Origin: Hymenobacter aerilatus
GTDB lineage: Bacteria; Bacteroidota; Bacteroidia; Cytophagales; Hymenobacteraceae
Assembly: GCF_022921095.1 (NCBI RefSeq)
Contig: NZ_CP095053.1
Span: 1,158,501-1,222,500, forward strand
DNA length: 64,000 nucleotides
Direction of reading: 5' to 3'
Both the position numbers and the translations under genes were made by a program. A model generated the notes under the pieces. That model searched no databases and had not been told where the DNA came from. It saw only the letters and a program-made list of their open reading frames with translations. Every line of letters begins with the position of its first letter. The stretch's first letter is position 1. Positions 44,336-52,911 of this stretch are shown here, one piece after another.

Positions 44336-45214
44336 CTACGAGGGGTCGGTGAGCATGGCTACCAAGCGGCCGTTGGGGTTGTACACTGCCCCAGAGGTAT
44401 CGATGTATAGGCGGCGCTGCTTGGAATCGACTAGAATCAGCGGGAAATCTTCGTCGTCGGAACGGGTGATATGGCCCACTACCTCGGCCGAGCGGGTGCC
44501 GGGCTCCACGTGCACTACATTCAGGTGGTTGGTGAGGTAAAACGGTTCATCCGGCGCATCGCGGAAGGTGAGCTTACCCACAATGGAAAGACGGCTGGAC
44601 ACGTTGCGAGCCACAGCGGGCGCCGTCGTCTGCGGCCGCAGCACAGCAGGAGCCGCCGATGGAGCCGCTACTTTGGAGCTAGCCGCAATCTGGGTGTTCG
44701 ACTGCTGCCAACCCCGGCTGATGGCTGCCAGGCGTTGGGTGCGGCCGGGATGGGTAGCCGAGCCATACTCGTCTGATACTACCGCCATAGCGGCCTGGGC
44801 TTGGGCCAGGCTGGCGCCCATCTTGCGCAATACAAAGCCCGAAAACTCATCGGCTTCCAGCTCGTCGGCGGGGTTGGAGCCGCGGCCGGTGAGGGTGTGG
44901 CCATTGAGGTGGTGCCCCATCTCGTGGGCCAGAATGCTAGTGCCAGCCCAGTCGGTGCGGCCAGCACGGTTCACGGCCGCCACAAACTGCGGATTATACA
45001 ACAAATAGCGCTGGCCGTTGTACACTACAGCCGCCGCATTCTCAACCTCCGACGTGGCTTGCAACTCGAAGCGGGGCTTCAAGCCTACCACCGAAGTGAT
45101 ATCGCGCAGCACGTCGCGCTGACCCGTAGACGTTTGAGCGTAGGAACTGGTGGTCAACAATACCCCCAGGACTAGGAACAGACCCGCCAGACGGCGGAAA
45201 GCAGGGTAGAGCAT
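44336..45214 (-). CDS. Secreted M48-family metalloprotease
   Basis: The protein has 292 residues from the ATG at 45214, which opens the signal peptide (FRRLAGLFLVLGVLLTTSSYAQ). The zinc site is HEMGHHLNGH near residues 96-105 with the third ligand in ELEADEFSGFVLRKMG, as in M48 peptidases. It lacks the TM hairpins of HtpX and resembles periplasmic BepA/LoiP-type enzymes. A C-terminal ~90-residue beta-rich domain (LSIVGKLTFRDAPDEPFYLTNHL...) is probably for binding. Likely role is envelope protein quality control. Confidence 0.88.
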   Translation of the reverse strand: MLYPAFRRLAGLFLVLGVLLTTSSYAQTSTGQRDVLRDITSVVGLKPRFELQATSEVENAAAVVYNGQRYLLYNPQFVAAVNRAGRTDWAGTSILAHEMGHHLNGHTLTGRGSNPADELEADEFSGFVLRKMGASLAQAQAAMAVVSDEYGSATHPGRTQRLAAISRGWQQSNTQIAASSKVAAPSAAPAVLRPQTTAPAVARNVSSRLSIVGKLTFRDAPDEPFYLTNHLNVVHVEPGTRSAEVVGHITRSDDEDFPLILVDSKQRRLYIDTSGAVYNPNGRLVAMLTDPS

Positions 45215-45673
45215 AGAGGTAAATTCTGAATGGATGAGGACAGAAGCCGGACAAGACATCAAAAAATCCTACTCGATGCGCAGTATCGGCCTTTGTCTAT
45301 ACAACGTCAAACCACACCTATTTCGTTTACTTTACTTGACGCGAGCGATGATTTTTTAGTGAAAAATATGCATTTCGTGTGTAGGTCAAGTCCCTTGGGC
45401 TGACACCTTGTTGCCTATTGCCACAGGAAAATACACCGGTGTGCATCGACGAGAACTGCCATGCATCGCAACCAAAGCATTTCTCGTTAAGCTTGTGCGC
45501 CTACACTACGTATATTTGGCCGTGTTTATTCGTTGCTGCTATGCTTCGCTCAGCTTATTATGTTCCCGCTCGCTGCCCGATTGGGGCGCGGTAAGTAGAG
45601 CGTAGCTGCTGATGCAGCTAGAATACCTGCATCAGCGACTCTTGCTGATGCAGACCCAACGCTTTTCTACTGT
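45215..45673 (+). promoter_or_regulatory. Divergent intergenic region with a TATATTTG promoter candidate
   Basis: This 460-base region lies between the divergent M48 and PAS genes. TATATTTG at 45511-45518 fits the Bacteroidota -7 consensus and points toward the PAS gene, with a TTG about 15 bases upstream; the spacing is shorter than the usual 19-21. The stretch 45600-45660 repeats GCTGATGCAG and its inverse, which could fold. No gene is supported in the interval. Confidence 0.35.
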
Positions 45674-46603
45674 ATGTCTACTGCTACTTCTAATCCTACC
45701 TTCGAGCGCCTGCAAACGGCTGTAGACGCTGCCGGCATGGGTACTTGGGATTTCAACCCGCTTACCGGCAGTCTGGTATGGTCGGCGCGCTGTAAGGAGA
45801 TTTTTGGATTCTCAGCCGACCAAGACGTTACGTACGAGCAATTCCTGGATGGCGTGCACCCAGACGACCGTGCCGCCACGCAGACAGCCGTCACGCAGGC
45901 CCTGGACCCGGCCGGGTCGGGCTCTTATGCCATTGACTATCGTACGCGCTGGAACGAGCCAGACATGCCACCCCGCTGGGCCCACGCCACTGGGCGCGCG
46001 TTTTTCAACCCGGAACGGACGCAGGCACAGCGTTTCATCGGCACCATTGCCGATATAACAGCTCAGAAAGACACGCACGAGCTAGCGCGCCAGCGCGAGG
46101 CCGATTTGGCTACTATGGCGAACAGCATAGCGCAGCTCGCTTGGATTGCCGACGGGGAGGGCAACGTGACGTGGTACAACCAGCGGTGGTACGACTACAC
46201 CGGCACTACCCTGGAGCAGTCTAAGGGTCAGAACTGGCAGCAAGTGCACCACCCCGATTATGTGCAAGGAGTGGTAGAACGGCTGCAACAGGCCTTTGCC
46301 GCCGGCGAGGCGTGGGAAGATACCTTCCCGCTGCGCGGGCAGGATGGCACGTACCGTTGGTTTCTCTCGCGGGCTGTGCCCCTGCGCAATCCACTGGGCG
46401 ACATACTGCGCTGGTTTGGTACCAATACCGACGTAACCCAGATGCGTCAGTTGCAGGAGCAACTTTCGCAGGCCTATGAAGATCTGGAAGTGAAGGTGGC
46501 TTTCCGGAATTTAGCCCTGGAGCACGAAGTGCAGCAGCTACGGGCACAGCTGGCTCTGCTTACGCCATCTACAACTTCCACCGAAGGCAATACACTCGTG
46601 TAA
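45674..46603 (+). CDS. Double PAS-domain protein without an output domain
   Basis: The protein has 309 residues. The first PAS is near residues 9-125 (AAGMGTWDFNPLTGSLVWSARCKEIFGF, then VHPDDRAA, IADITAQKD). The second is near 135-265 (IAQLAWIADGEGNVTWYNQRWYDYTG, then VHHPDY, FGTNTDVTQ). Each carries the PAC segment. A ~35-residue coiled coil ends the protein (YEDLEVKVAFRNLALEHEVQQLRAQLALL). No histidine kinase, cyclase or effector domain follows before the stop. It may be a sensory partner that acts through dimerisation with a kinase, or a family member that lost its kinase. Confidence 0.85.
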   Translation: MSTATSNPTFERLQTAVDAAGMGTWDFNPLTGSLVWSARCKEIFGFSADQDVTYEQFLDGVHPDDRAATQTAVTQALDPAGSGSYAIDYRTRWNEPDMPPRWAHATGRAFFNPERTQAQRFIGTIADITAQKDTHELARQREADLATMANSIAQLAWIADGEGNVTWYNQRWYDYTGTTLEQSKGQNWQQVHHPDYVQGVVERLQQAFAAGEAWEDTFPLRGQDGTYRWFLSRAVPLRNPLGDILRWFGTNTDVTQMRQLQEQLSQAYEDLEVKVAFRNLALEHEVQQLRAQLALLTPSTTSTEGNTLV

Positions 46604-46635
46604 GCGTACGAAGGCAGACAACTGCATCAGCCACT

Positions 46636-46680
46636 AAACAGAAACGGGGCGCTCCTATTAGGAGCGCCCCGTTTCTGTTT
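46636..46680. terminator. Strong bidirectional terminator
   Basis: A perfect 21-bp inverted repeat (46636-46656 and 46660-46680, arms beginning AAACAGAAACGGGGCGCTCC) has a 3-base loop. It lies between the convergent PAS gene and the large surface-protein gene, 18 bases from the stop of the latter. Confidence 0.92.
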
Positions 46681-46697
46681 AGTAACAGCTAGCGTAG

Positions 46698-49055
46698 TTA
46701 TAAGCGTACGCCAATGCCTGGCCCAAACAGGAAAAACAACTTACCGCTGTTCACCAAGTAGCCCCCGCCGAGGTAGAGCGGGAAGGTGAGCTTAGCGTCG
46801 CTACGGGTAGGGTAAACCGAGCCCAATACCACAATGCCCAGGTCACGGTTGGCATTGTTTGTCTGGCTGAGGTTGAAGGCATTCAGCGCCACAAAGCCTG
46901 CCCCTACCTTGTAGGGCCGCGGCTTGTTAATCTTGTTGGGGTTGTAGAAAGTAAGCTGGGCTAGCGTAGCCAGGCTAATACCGCTAAAAGCTGTGTAATT
47001 GTTGTTTTCGCCAGTGCCATTGAGCTGCTTGGTAAGCAGGCCGGCTGGAAAGCTGATGTCGATGTCAAACTTCACTTTGCGCTGCAACACGAGGTCCAGC
47101 GTTTGAGAGTAGCCTTTGTCGCCGTATTGGCCGGCTTGGTGCTGCACGGTCACATAGATATGCGCCCAGTCGTCGAGGTCATAGGTTTTGCGCGAGAGCA
47201 AGCTATTTAGGTTGATATTACCTACTTGGCACTGTGGGTCGCGGTAGAAAGCGGCGCGCACCGAGTTGTCGCCGGGGCACACCACCACGTTTTCGATGGT
47301 GCGCATCTCAATCAGGTTGCCCTTGGCATCCTGCGTTCTAACCTGAAACGTGAGGTATTGCTTGCCATACAGCTGCTGCTCCGAGTCGATGGCGTTGGCG
47401 TCGAAGGAGAACACCACGTCGCGGACGGTGCGGGGGTAGAGGATGGGGCCGTTGAGAGTCGTAACGGGGCGGGCAGCCTCCCCAAAAGTCACCTTCACAA
47501 AATCCAGCGGGTGGGGGCGCTGAAACTCGCGCACGTTGAGGCCCTGCCCCGTGTTCTGGCTGCCGTTGTAAATCGCCACGCGCTTCTTATCAATGCCAAT
47601 GGGCACCTGCAAACGGTAAATCACCGCCGACTCGGAGCGCACCGACGAATCGGAAGGCACCACGTGTACGTCCTCGAAGCGGAACGGCGCCTTCAGCAGC
47701 GACTCCCCCTCCAGGCGCACGTCTACCGTCTCGCCAGGATTTACATTCGTATTAGAGGTCCAGTCGCCACCACGGTGGCGCACGCTCACGGCGTTGATGG
47801 TGGTTTTGGGCGAGATATTGAAGTTGGTGATGTACTTAGGCTGGTCGCCGTCTTTGATGTAGAGGTAGCTATCCGTTTGGCGGTGGGTGTTGTACACGCG
47901 CAGCCAGCACAGCACCCGGTCGTTGGAGAGGTACTGGCGCGTGAAGATTTCAGCAATGAGCGCCCCGCCAGCTTCTTCCTGATCTTCTACCCGGTAGGTG
48001 TGCTTGAGGTCGAAGGTGCGGCCGTTGTCGAGGATGATTTCCACGCCTTTGCGGCGTGAGCTTTCGTCCAGCGTAATTTCCTTTTTATCAACGCTTAGAA
48101 AGCGTAAACGGCTGCTCTTTACCGTGAATTCCTGCCGAATAGGGGGCAGGGAATAACTCAGTTTGCGGCCATTTTCAATCAGGAAGGGCCGCTCGGTTTG
48201 CATGCGTAGCGTGATGCTGCGCGTACCTGTTACGTTGGGCAGCACGTGCAGCTTCAGGCCGCCGTTTTCTTGGGCCACGCGGTAGTCGATGTCCTGGCCG
48301 TGGGTCCACTCGCCGGTGGCACGCACGTTTTTTACGTTGTTGCTGGTCAGGTCAAACACCTTTTCTTCGCCCACAAACAGCTCCGTATCAGTGACGCGAA
48401 AGTCGAGCGAGGTGCGCGTGACGGGCAGCAACTGCACCGTTTGGGTGAACTGCGGGCCGCGCAGGCTGTCGAGGTTAGGCTGGGCAAAGGTGAGGCTGAG
48501 GTAGCGCACCCCCGTTAGGCCCTTAAAGCGGATTTTGGTGCGGTAGTACTCGTTGTTGACTGGCGTGAGCGAATCCAGCTGCTGAAAATCGGCAGAGCGC
48601 ACCAGGCGCAGCGGCGCGCTGGGGTTCATGCGCACGGGGTAGGCCATAATCTCGGCCGTTTCGTCTTCCTGGCGGTAGTAGAAATACAGGTTCAGCTCGC
48701 CCTGCACATTAATCATGTTGCGGCTGAGGGCGTAGTTGGTGGTATCGGTGCGCAGCAGCAGCTCGCGCAGCAGCGTGGCGCTACGGGTGGCCGCAGGACT
48801 AACGGCTGTGGGGGCCGGTGCCTGGTTAGTGCGATAAGCAGGCGCAGGGGTAGCAGCCGGCACATCTGGCGCCGGAGCAGGACTGGTAGGCTGCTGCGCC
48901 CAGCTAATGGAGGGAGACAGCCACAACAGCACGAAAAACGATAACCAACCTGTGCCCTGCAGGGCACGACGCAAGGTAGAGGGCAATAGCACGGGCAGCA
49001 AAAAAGAAGCGGACAAACGAAGCAAGCGCCGAAGCGCAAGCAAAGGTAGGGCCAC
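46698..49055 (-). CDS. Large secreted or outer-membrane protein, unknown
   Basis: The protein has 785 residues from a GTG at 49055; the signal peptide (WLSFFVLLWLSPSISWAQ) sits about 35 residues in, so a start further downstream is possible. A Pro/Ala linker is followed by a succession of beta-sandwich-like segments (LDFRVTDTELFVGEEKVFDLTSNN, KGVEIILDNGRTFDLKHTYRVEDQEEAG, NAVSVRHRGGDWTSNTNVNPGETVDVRL). The end (YKVGAGFVALNAFNL, LGIVVLGSVYPTR, LTFPLYLGGGYLVN, FFLFGPGIGVRL) looks like transmembrane beta-strands ending in Leu, as in outer-membrane proteins. I do not recognise the family. Confidence 0.72.
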   Translation of the reverse strand: MALPLLALRRLLRLSASFLLPVLLPSTLRRALQGTGWLSFFVLLWLSPSISWAQQPTSPAPAPDVPAATPAPAYRTNQAPAPTAVSPAATRSATLLRELLLRTDTTNYALSRNMINVQGELNLYFYYRQEDETAEIMAYPVRMNPSAPLRLVRSADFQQLDSLTPVNNEYYRTKIRFKGLTGVRYLSLTFAQPNLDSLRGPQFTQTVQLLPVTRTSLDFRVTDTELFVGEEKVFDLTSNNVKNVRATGEWTHGQDIDYRVAQENGGLKLHVLPNVTGTRSITLRMQTERPFLIENGRKLSYSLPPIRQEFTVKSSRLRFLSVDKKEITLDESSRRKGVEIILDNGRTFDLKHTYRVEDQEEAGGALIAEIFTRQYLSNDRVLCWLRVYNTHRQTDSYLYIKDGDQPKYITNFNISPKTTINAVSVRHRGGDWTSNTNVNPGETVDVRLEGESLLKAPFRFEDVHVVPSDSSVRSESAVIYRLQVPIGIDKKRVAIYNGSQNTGQGLNVREFQRPHPLDFVKVTFGEAARPVTTLNGPILYPRTVRDVVFSFDANAIDSEQQLYGKQYLTFQVRTQDAKGNLIEMRTIENVVVCPGDNSVRAAFYRDPQCQVGNINLNSLLSRKTYDLDDWAHIYVTVQHQAGQYGDKGYSQTLDLVLQRKVKFDIDISFPAGLLTKQLNGTGENNNYTAFSGISLATLAQLTFYNPNKINKPRPYKVGAGFVALNAFNLSQTNNANRDLGIVVLGSVYPTRSDAKLTFPLYLGGGYLVNSGKLFFLFGPGIGVRL

Positions 49056-49412
49056 GAGGCCGATTCACGCAGAAATTTCGGTGCGCCTACCCTGCATTCG
49101 CCGGCCTGATATGGGTAGGACGACTTGCCCGCCAAGCCGATTTACAGTTTTTATCCGGGTAGGTCGGCCCGTCGGCTACAACCTTATTCTGCAACTTTTG
49201 GCCGGCCAGCAAAGCAAAGCCAAACGGACTGTTATGGAGCAGATAGGGAACATTACACCACCCCGGGGAGGTACGCAGAGTATGTGAATAGTACTATTGG
49301 TATAGAACAATAGCTCAGCGGTAGTAAATTGATTATCAATAACTTGATTGAGGTGTGGCCGTAAGAACGGACATATCATTTCAAACTTGATTTGGGTGAG
49401 AGCCCACGACCC
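49056..49412. other. Intergenic region between divergent genes
   Basis: About 355 bases, AT-rich toward the right end, presumably hold promoters for the large surface-protein gene (-) and the YsnF-like gene (+). No exact TAnnTTTG element was found, and short frames here are not convincing. Confidence 0.4.
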
Positions 49413-49844
49413 ATGCCTACCGATGAGCTTGCCAATCAACCACCGCATTCTTCGGCCAAAATTCTGGTGCTAGAGGAGCGGGCAGTCATTCACCGCGACG
49501 TAGTGGAGAGTGGCCGGGTACGCATTTCTAAAACTGTGCACGAGCATCAGGAAGAAGTAGATGTGATACTGCGCCACGAGGAAGTGCAGGTACAGCGCGT
49601 GGCCGTCAATGAGTTTGTGGCCGATGGGGTGGCGCCGCCTACCCCGCGCTACGAAGGCAGCACCCTGATTGTGCCAGTGGTGCGCGAAATCGTGATGAAG
49701 CGCCTGCTGATTGTGGAAGAACTGCACATTCTAAAGCAGCAAGTGGAAACGCACGAAACAGAAACTGTGACACTTCGCCGTGAAGAAGTGCACGTAGAGC
49801 GCCACCCAACCACTGAAGCAGATACGCCTTCGACAGATCAATAA
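49413..49844 (+). CDS. YsnF/AvaK-domain (DUF2382) protein
   Basis: The protein has 143 residues from MPTDELANQPP; the ATG at 49413 is preferred over an in-frame start at 49392. The body is one DUF2382 domain: ILVLEERAVIHRDVVESGRVRISKTVHEHQEEVDVILRHEEVQVQRVAVN, then STLIVPVVREIVMKRLLIVEELHI and a second strand set ETVTLRREEVHVER. Alternating Glu/Val strands of this type occur in stress-induced proteins of many bacteria. Its neighbour 54 bases downstream contains the same domain. Confidence 0.85.
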   Translation: MPTDELANQPPHSSAKILVLEERAVIHRDVVESGRVRISKTVHEHQEEVDVILRHEEVQVQRVAVNEFVADGVAPPTPRYEGSTLIVPVVREIVMKRLLIVEELHILKQQVETHETETVTLRREEVHVERHPTTEADTPSTDQ

Positions 49845-49897
49845 TTTTCACCTAACTCTATTACACCACTACACCCCAGCCTTTAACCCCTAAAACA

Positions 49898-50737
49898 ATG
49901 ACTCAGACCGTAATTGGAATGTTCGATACTGCCGCTCAGGCGCAATCTGCCGCTCAGCAACTTGCCGCCGCCGGCTTTAGCCTAGACCACGTGGATGTGG
50001 CCTCGCGCAATGATGACGACAACGCTACTGCCAACCGCGGCCGTTACCGCAATACCAACCATACTGAAGAAAGCACCAGCGACAGCGTCAGCGACTTTTT
50101 CAGCAACCTGTTCGGCGGTGATGACGATGACGACACTGCCCGTCGCTATGCTCATGCTGCCCGCGAAAGTGGCTCGCTGGTGACGGTGCACGCCCACTCG
50201 GCCGAAAACGCCCATCAAGCCGCCGAAATCCTGGACCGCTGCGGGGCCATCGACGTGAACGAGCGCGCCGAGCAATCGGGCTATAAGAACCAGGCGGCCA
50301 CCGCCAATACAACCAATACCAATGCTGTTGCCAATACTACTGAAGGTGAAGTGTCGGCTAAGGTAATCGAGGAAAACTTGCAGGTAGGCAAGCGCGTGGA
50401 GCAAACTGGCGGTGCCCGTCTGCACAGCCGCATTATTGAGCGCCCGGTAGAAGCCAGCGTCCGTCTGCGGGAAGAACATGTGCACGTAGACCGCAAGCCC
50501 GTAGACCGCCCTGCTACCGAAGCCGATTTTGAGGCGTTTAAGGAGGGCGACATCGAAATAACGGAAAGCGCTGAGCGCGCCGTGGTGGGCAAAGAAGCCC
50601 GCGTGGTAGAAGAAGTGACGCTGGGTAAAGAAGTGACTGAGCGCGAAGAAACCGTGCATGATACCGTGCGCAAGACGGAAGTGGATGTGGAAAACCTGAG
50701 CGACCGTTCGGCCAACGACCCACGCCGCCAGAGCTAA
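49898..50737 (+). CDS. General-stress protein: YflT-like domain fused to YsnF/AvaK domain
   Basis: The protein has 279 residues. Residues 1 to ~110 match the general-stress YflT-like domain (TVIGMFDTAAQAQSAAQQLAAAGFSLDHVDVAS, then SLVTVHAHSAENAHQAAEILDRCGAIDV), split by an acidic Ser/Asp insert (FFSNLFGGDDDDD). Residues ~155-265 are DUF2382: EENLQVGKRVEQTGGARLHSRIIERPVEASVRLREEHVHVDRKPV, ending ERAVVGKEARVVEEVTLGKEV and ERETVHDTVRKTEV-like repeats. Expression on general or osmotic stress is likely. It precedes the trehalose genes. Confidence 0.88.
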   Translation: MTQTVIGMFDTAAQAQSAAQQLAAAGFSLDHVDVASRNDDDNATANRGRYRNTNHTEESTSDSVSDFFSNLFGGDDDDDTARRYAHAARESGSLVTVHAHSAENAHQAAEILDRCGAIDVNERAEQSGYKNQAATANTTNTNAVANTTEGEVSAKVIEENLQVGKRVEQTGGARLHSRIIERPVEASVRLREEHVHVDRKPVDRPATEADFEAFKEGDIEITESAERAVVGKEARVVEEVTLGKEVTEREETVHDTVRKTEVDVENLSDRSANDPRRQS

Positions 50738-50764
50738 GCTTATTTGTTTGCATACACCTTGTAG

Positions 50765-50794
50765 AAAAGACGGCTGCCTACAGCCGTCTTTTTT
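50765..50794 (+). terminator. Rho-independent terminator of the stress-protein pair
   Basis: A 12-bp stem (AAAAGACGGCTG at 50765-50776 and its complement at 50781-50792) with loop CCTA is followed by T's. It lies 27 bases after the stop. Confidence 0.88.
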
Positions 50795-50931
50795 ATTGCG
50801 CCTACTCCACAATGCCTGTTTTGCTAGCACAAGAGCAGTGGGCCGCGTAACCCAACACTACCCGGTGGGGTATTAGAAAAGCACCAGTAGCCCGCCATAG
50901 TGGCCGGGCCCTTCCTTTTTCCTCCTTCCGA

Positions 50932-52734
50932 ATGACCACACTTCCCCCTACCTCCCGCACCCATACCTACAACATGGGACTAATTGGCAACTGCGCCTTC
51001 CTAGGCTTGATTGGTACTGACACGGCCGTGCGTTGGCTGTGCTGGCCCCGTTTCGACAGTAGCTTCGTATTTGGTAGTCTGCTCGATTCCCAAAAAGGAG
51101 GGGAATATAGTATTCGGCCCGCCGAAGGGGAGTTTCGGAGCAATCAATACTATCTCGACAACACCAACGTGCTGTGCACCGAGATAGAAACGCACGACGG
51201 TCGGTACCGCGTCACGGATTTTGCCCCGCGCTTTGGGCAGTACGAACGCAACTACAAGCCCCTGATGTTTGTGCGCAAGGTAGAGCCGTTGCAGGGTACG
51301 CCCCGCGTGCGCGTGCGTTGCCGGCCAGTAGGGCAGTACGGCGAGCAGGTGCTCAACCGCCGCCGCAGCTCCAACCACATTGCGTTTCTGGGCTTGGAAG
51401 AAGAAGTGCGCCTGACCACCAATATTCCGCTCACGTACGTGCTCGAAGACGAGGATTTTGTCCTGAACGACACGTTCTACCTAGTGCTCACCTACGGCGC
51501 CCCGCTGGAAGCGCCGCTGGAAAGCACCGCCGAGCGGTTTCTGCGCGAAACCACTCAGTACTGGCGCAAGTGGGTGAAAAGCATGAGCATTGGCACGTTT
51601 CATCAGGCGGCCGTCATTCGCTCGGCGCTGGCCCTAAAGCTGCACCAGTACGAAGACACGGGGGCCATCATTGCCGCTACTACTACCTCCCTACCCGAAG
51701 CGCCCGGCTCAGGCCGCAACTGGGACTACCGCTTCTGCTGGATGCGCGACACCTATTATATCCTCACGGCCTTCAACAACATTGGTCACTTTGAGGAGAT
51801 GGAGCGCTATTTCCACTACATCGCCAATATCTCTACCAAGGTAGAAGACAAGTACCAGCCGCTGTACAGCATCAGCGGGGCTTCCAAGCTGATTGAGGAG
51901 GAGCTGGACTTAGAGGGCTACCTCGGCAACCGTCCCGTACGCATCGGCAACGACGCCTACACGCACATTCAGAACGACGTGTATGGGCAGGTGCTGGTGG
52001 CCCTGCTGCCGCTTTACGTGGATAGACGCTTTATCGACTTCGAGCGCACCCATACCGAAAAGCTGATCTACGATGCCCTGCGCCTGATTCGGCAGACTAT
52101 GAACCAGCCCGACGCCGGGTTGTGGGAGTTCCGGACCCTGTCGCAGTATCATGCCTATACCTACCTATTCCACTGGGCCGGCAGCCACGCCGCGTGCAAG
52201 GTGGCCAGCTATTTCCGCAACCCCGAGATTCAGCAGATGGCACAGGAACTGATGGACGAGGCCGCCGACAAGATAGAGCAGTGCTACAACCAGCAACGCG
52301 GGGTGTATACCAACGCCATCGGCTCGCCCCACCTCGATGCCAGCACCATGCAGCTCATCCTGATGGGCTACCTCGACCCGGCGTCTGAAAAAGCCAAGCA
52401 GCACCTAGTAGAGCTGGAAAAAGAGCTGATGACCCCCGAAGGCCTGTTCTACCGCTACCGCCACGCCGACGACTTCGGCACGCCCGAAACCACCTTCCTG
52501 ATCTGCTCTTTCTGGTACGTAGAGGCCCTAGCCGCCGTCGGTCGTCTCGACGAGGCCATCCGCGAGTTTGAGAAGCTGCTGCAATACACCAACCACCTGG
52601 GCCTGCTCTCCGAAGACGTGGACGCCAAAACCGGTTCGCAGTGGGGTAACTTCCCACAGGCCTACAGCCACGTAGGTTTGGTAAACGCCGCCTACCGCAT
52701 CTCCAAAAAGCTGGACCGCCCGAACTTCTTGTAG
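50932..52734 (+). CDS. Glycoside hydrolase family 15 enzyme (glucoamylase- or trehalase-like)
   Basis: The protein has 600 residues without signal peptide, so it is cytoplasmic. Family GH15 features: an N-terminal beta-sandwich (GLIGNCAFLGLIGTDTAVRWLCWPRFDS..., RVTDFAPRF), then the (alpha/alpha)6 barrel with ATTTSLPEAPGSGRNWDYRFCWMRD near residue 250-273, LWEFRTLSQYHAYTYLFHWAG near 400, and at the end LLSEDVDAKTGSQWGNFPQAYSHVGLVNAA. Some members hydrolyse trehalose, others glucans. Convergence with the trehalose synthesis gene next door makes trehalase activity a reasonable inference, unproven. Confidence 0.93.
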   Translation: MTTLPPTSRTHTYNMGLIGNCAFLGLIGTDTAVRWLCWPRFDSSFVFGSLLDSQKGGEYSIRPAEGEFRSNQYYLDNTNVLCTEIETHDGRYRVTDFAPRFGQYERNYKPLMFVRKVEPLQGTPRVRVRCRPVGQYGEQVLNRRRSSNHIAFLGLEEEVRLTTNIPLTYVLEDEDFVLNDTFYLVLTYGAPLEAPLESTAERFLRETTQYWRKWVKSMSIGTFHQAAVIRSALALKLHQYEDTGAIIAATTTSLPEAPGSGRNWDYRFCWMRDTYYILTAFNNIGHFEEMERYFHYIANISTKVEDKYQPLYSISGASKLIEEELDLEGYLGNRPVRIGNDAYTHIQNDVYGQVLVALLPLYVDRRFIDFERTHTEKLIYDALRLIRQTMNQPDAGLWEFRTLSQYHAYTYLFHWAGSHAACKVASYFRNPEIQQMAQELMDEAADKIEQCYNQQRGVYTNAIGSPHLDASTMQLILMGYLDPASEKAKQHLVELEKELMTPEGLFYRYRHADDFGTPETTFLICSFWYVEALAAVGRLDEAIREFEKLLQYTNHLGLLSEDVDAKTGSQWGNFPQAYSHVGLVNAAYRISKKLDRPNFL

Positions 52735-52753
52735 AGTTTATCCACCCCGCAAG

Positions 52754-52871
52754 AAAACGCGTGTCCTCCTGAGCGCAGCGAAGGACCTTCTCACGGTAGA
52801 ACGACAGACGTAACAACGACTCGTTTTACCGTGAGAAGATCCTTCGCTGCGCTCAGGAGGACACGCGTTTT
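52754..52871. repeat. Inverted repeat element C (51-bp arms)
   Basis: The left arm 52754-52804 (AAAACGCGTGTCCTCCTGAG...) and right arm 52821-52871 are inverted copies with only two mismatches in 51 bases around a 16-base centre. Both the arm core (TCCTGAGCG-AGCGAAGGACCTT) and the centre (ACGTAACAACGACTC) are shared with element B. It lies between convergent genes and may end both transcripts. It looks like a small mobile or REP-type palindromic element. Confidence 0.93.
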
Positions 52872-52911
52872 TGTTCTAAGTTATAAAATCACTAAGCAAT
52901 AAATGAGCGCC

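Noticed and set aside
46698..49055. T9SS plug (DUF5103) protein
   Set aside because: The characteristic N-terminal strands of that family are not visible; only a general outer-membrane look remains.
49601..50740. Long minus-strand frames opposite the YsnF genes
   Set aside because: They mirror the strongly biased Glu/Val codons of the real genes and encode no recognisable protein.
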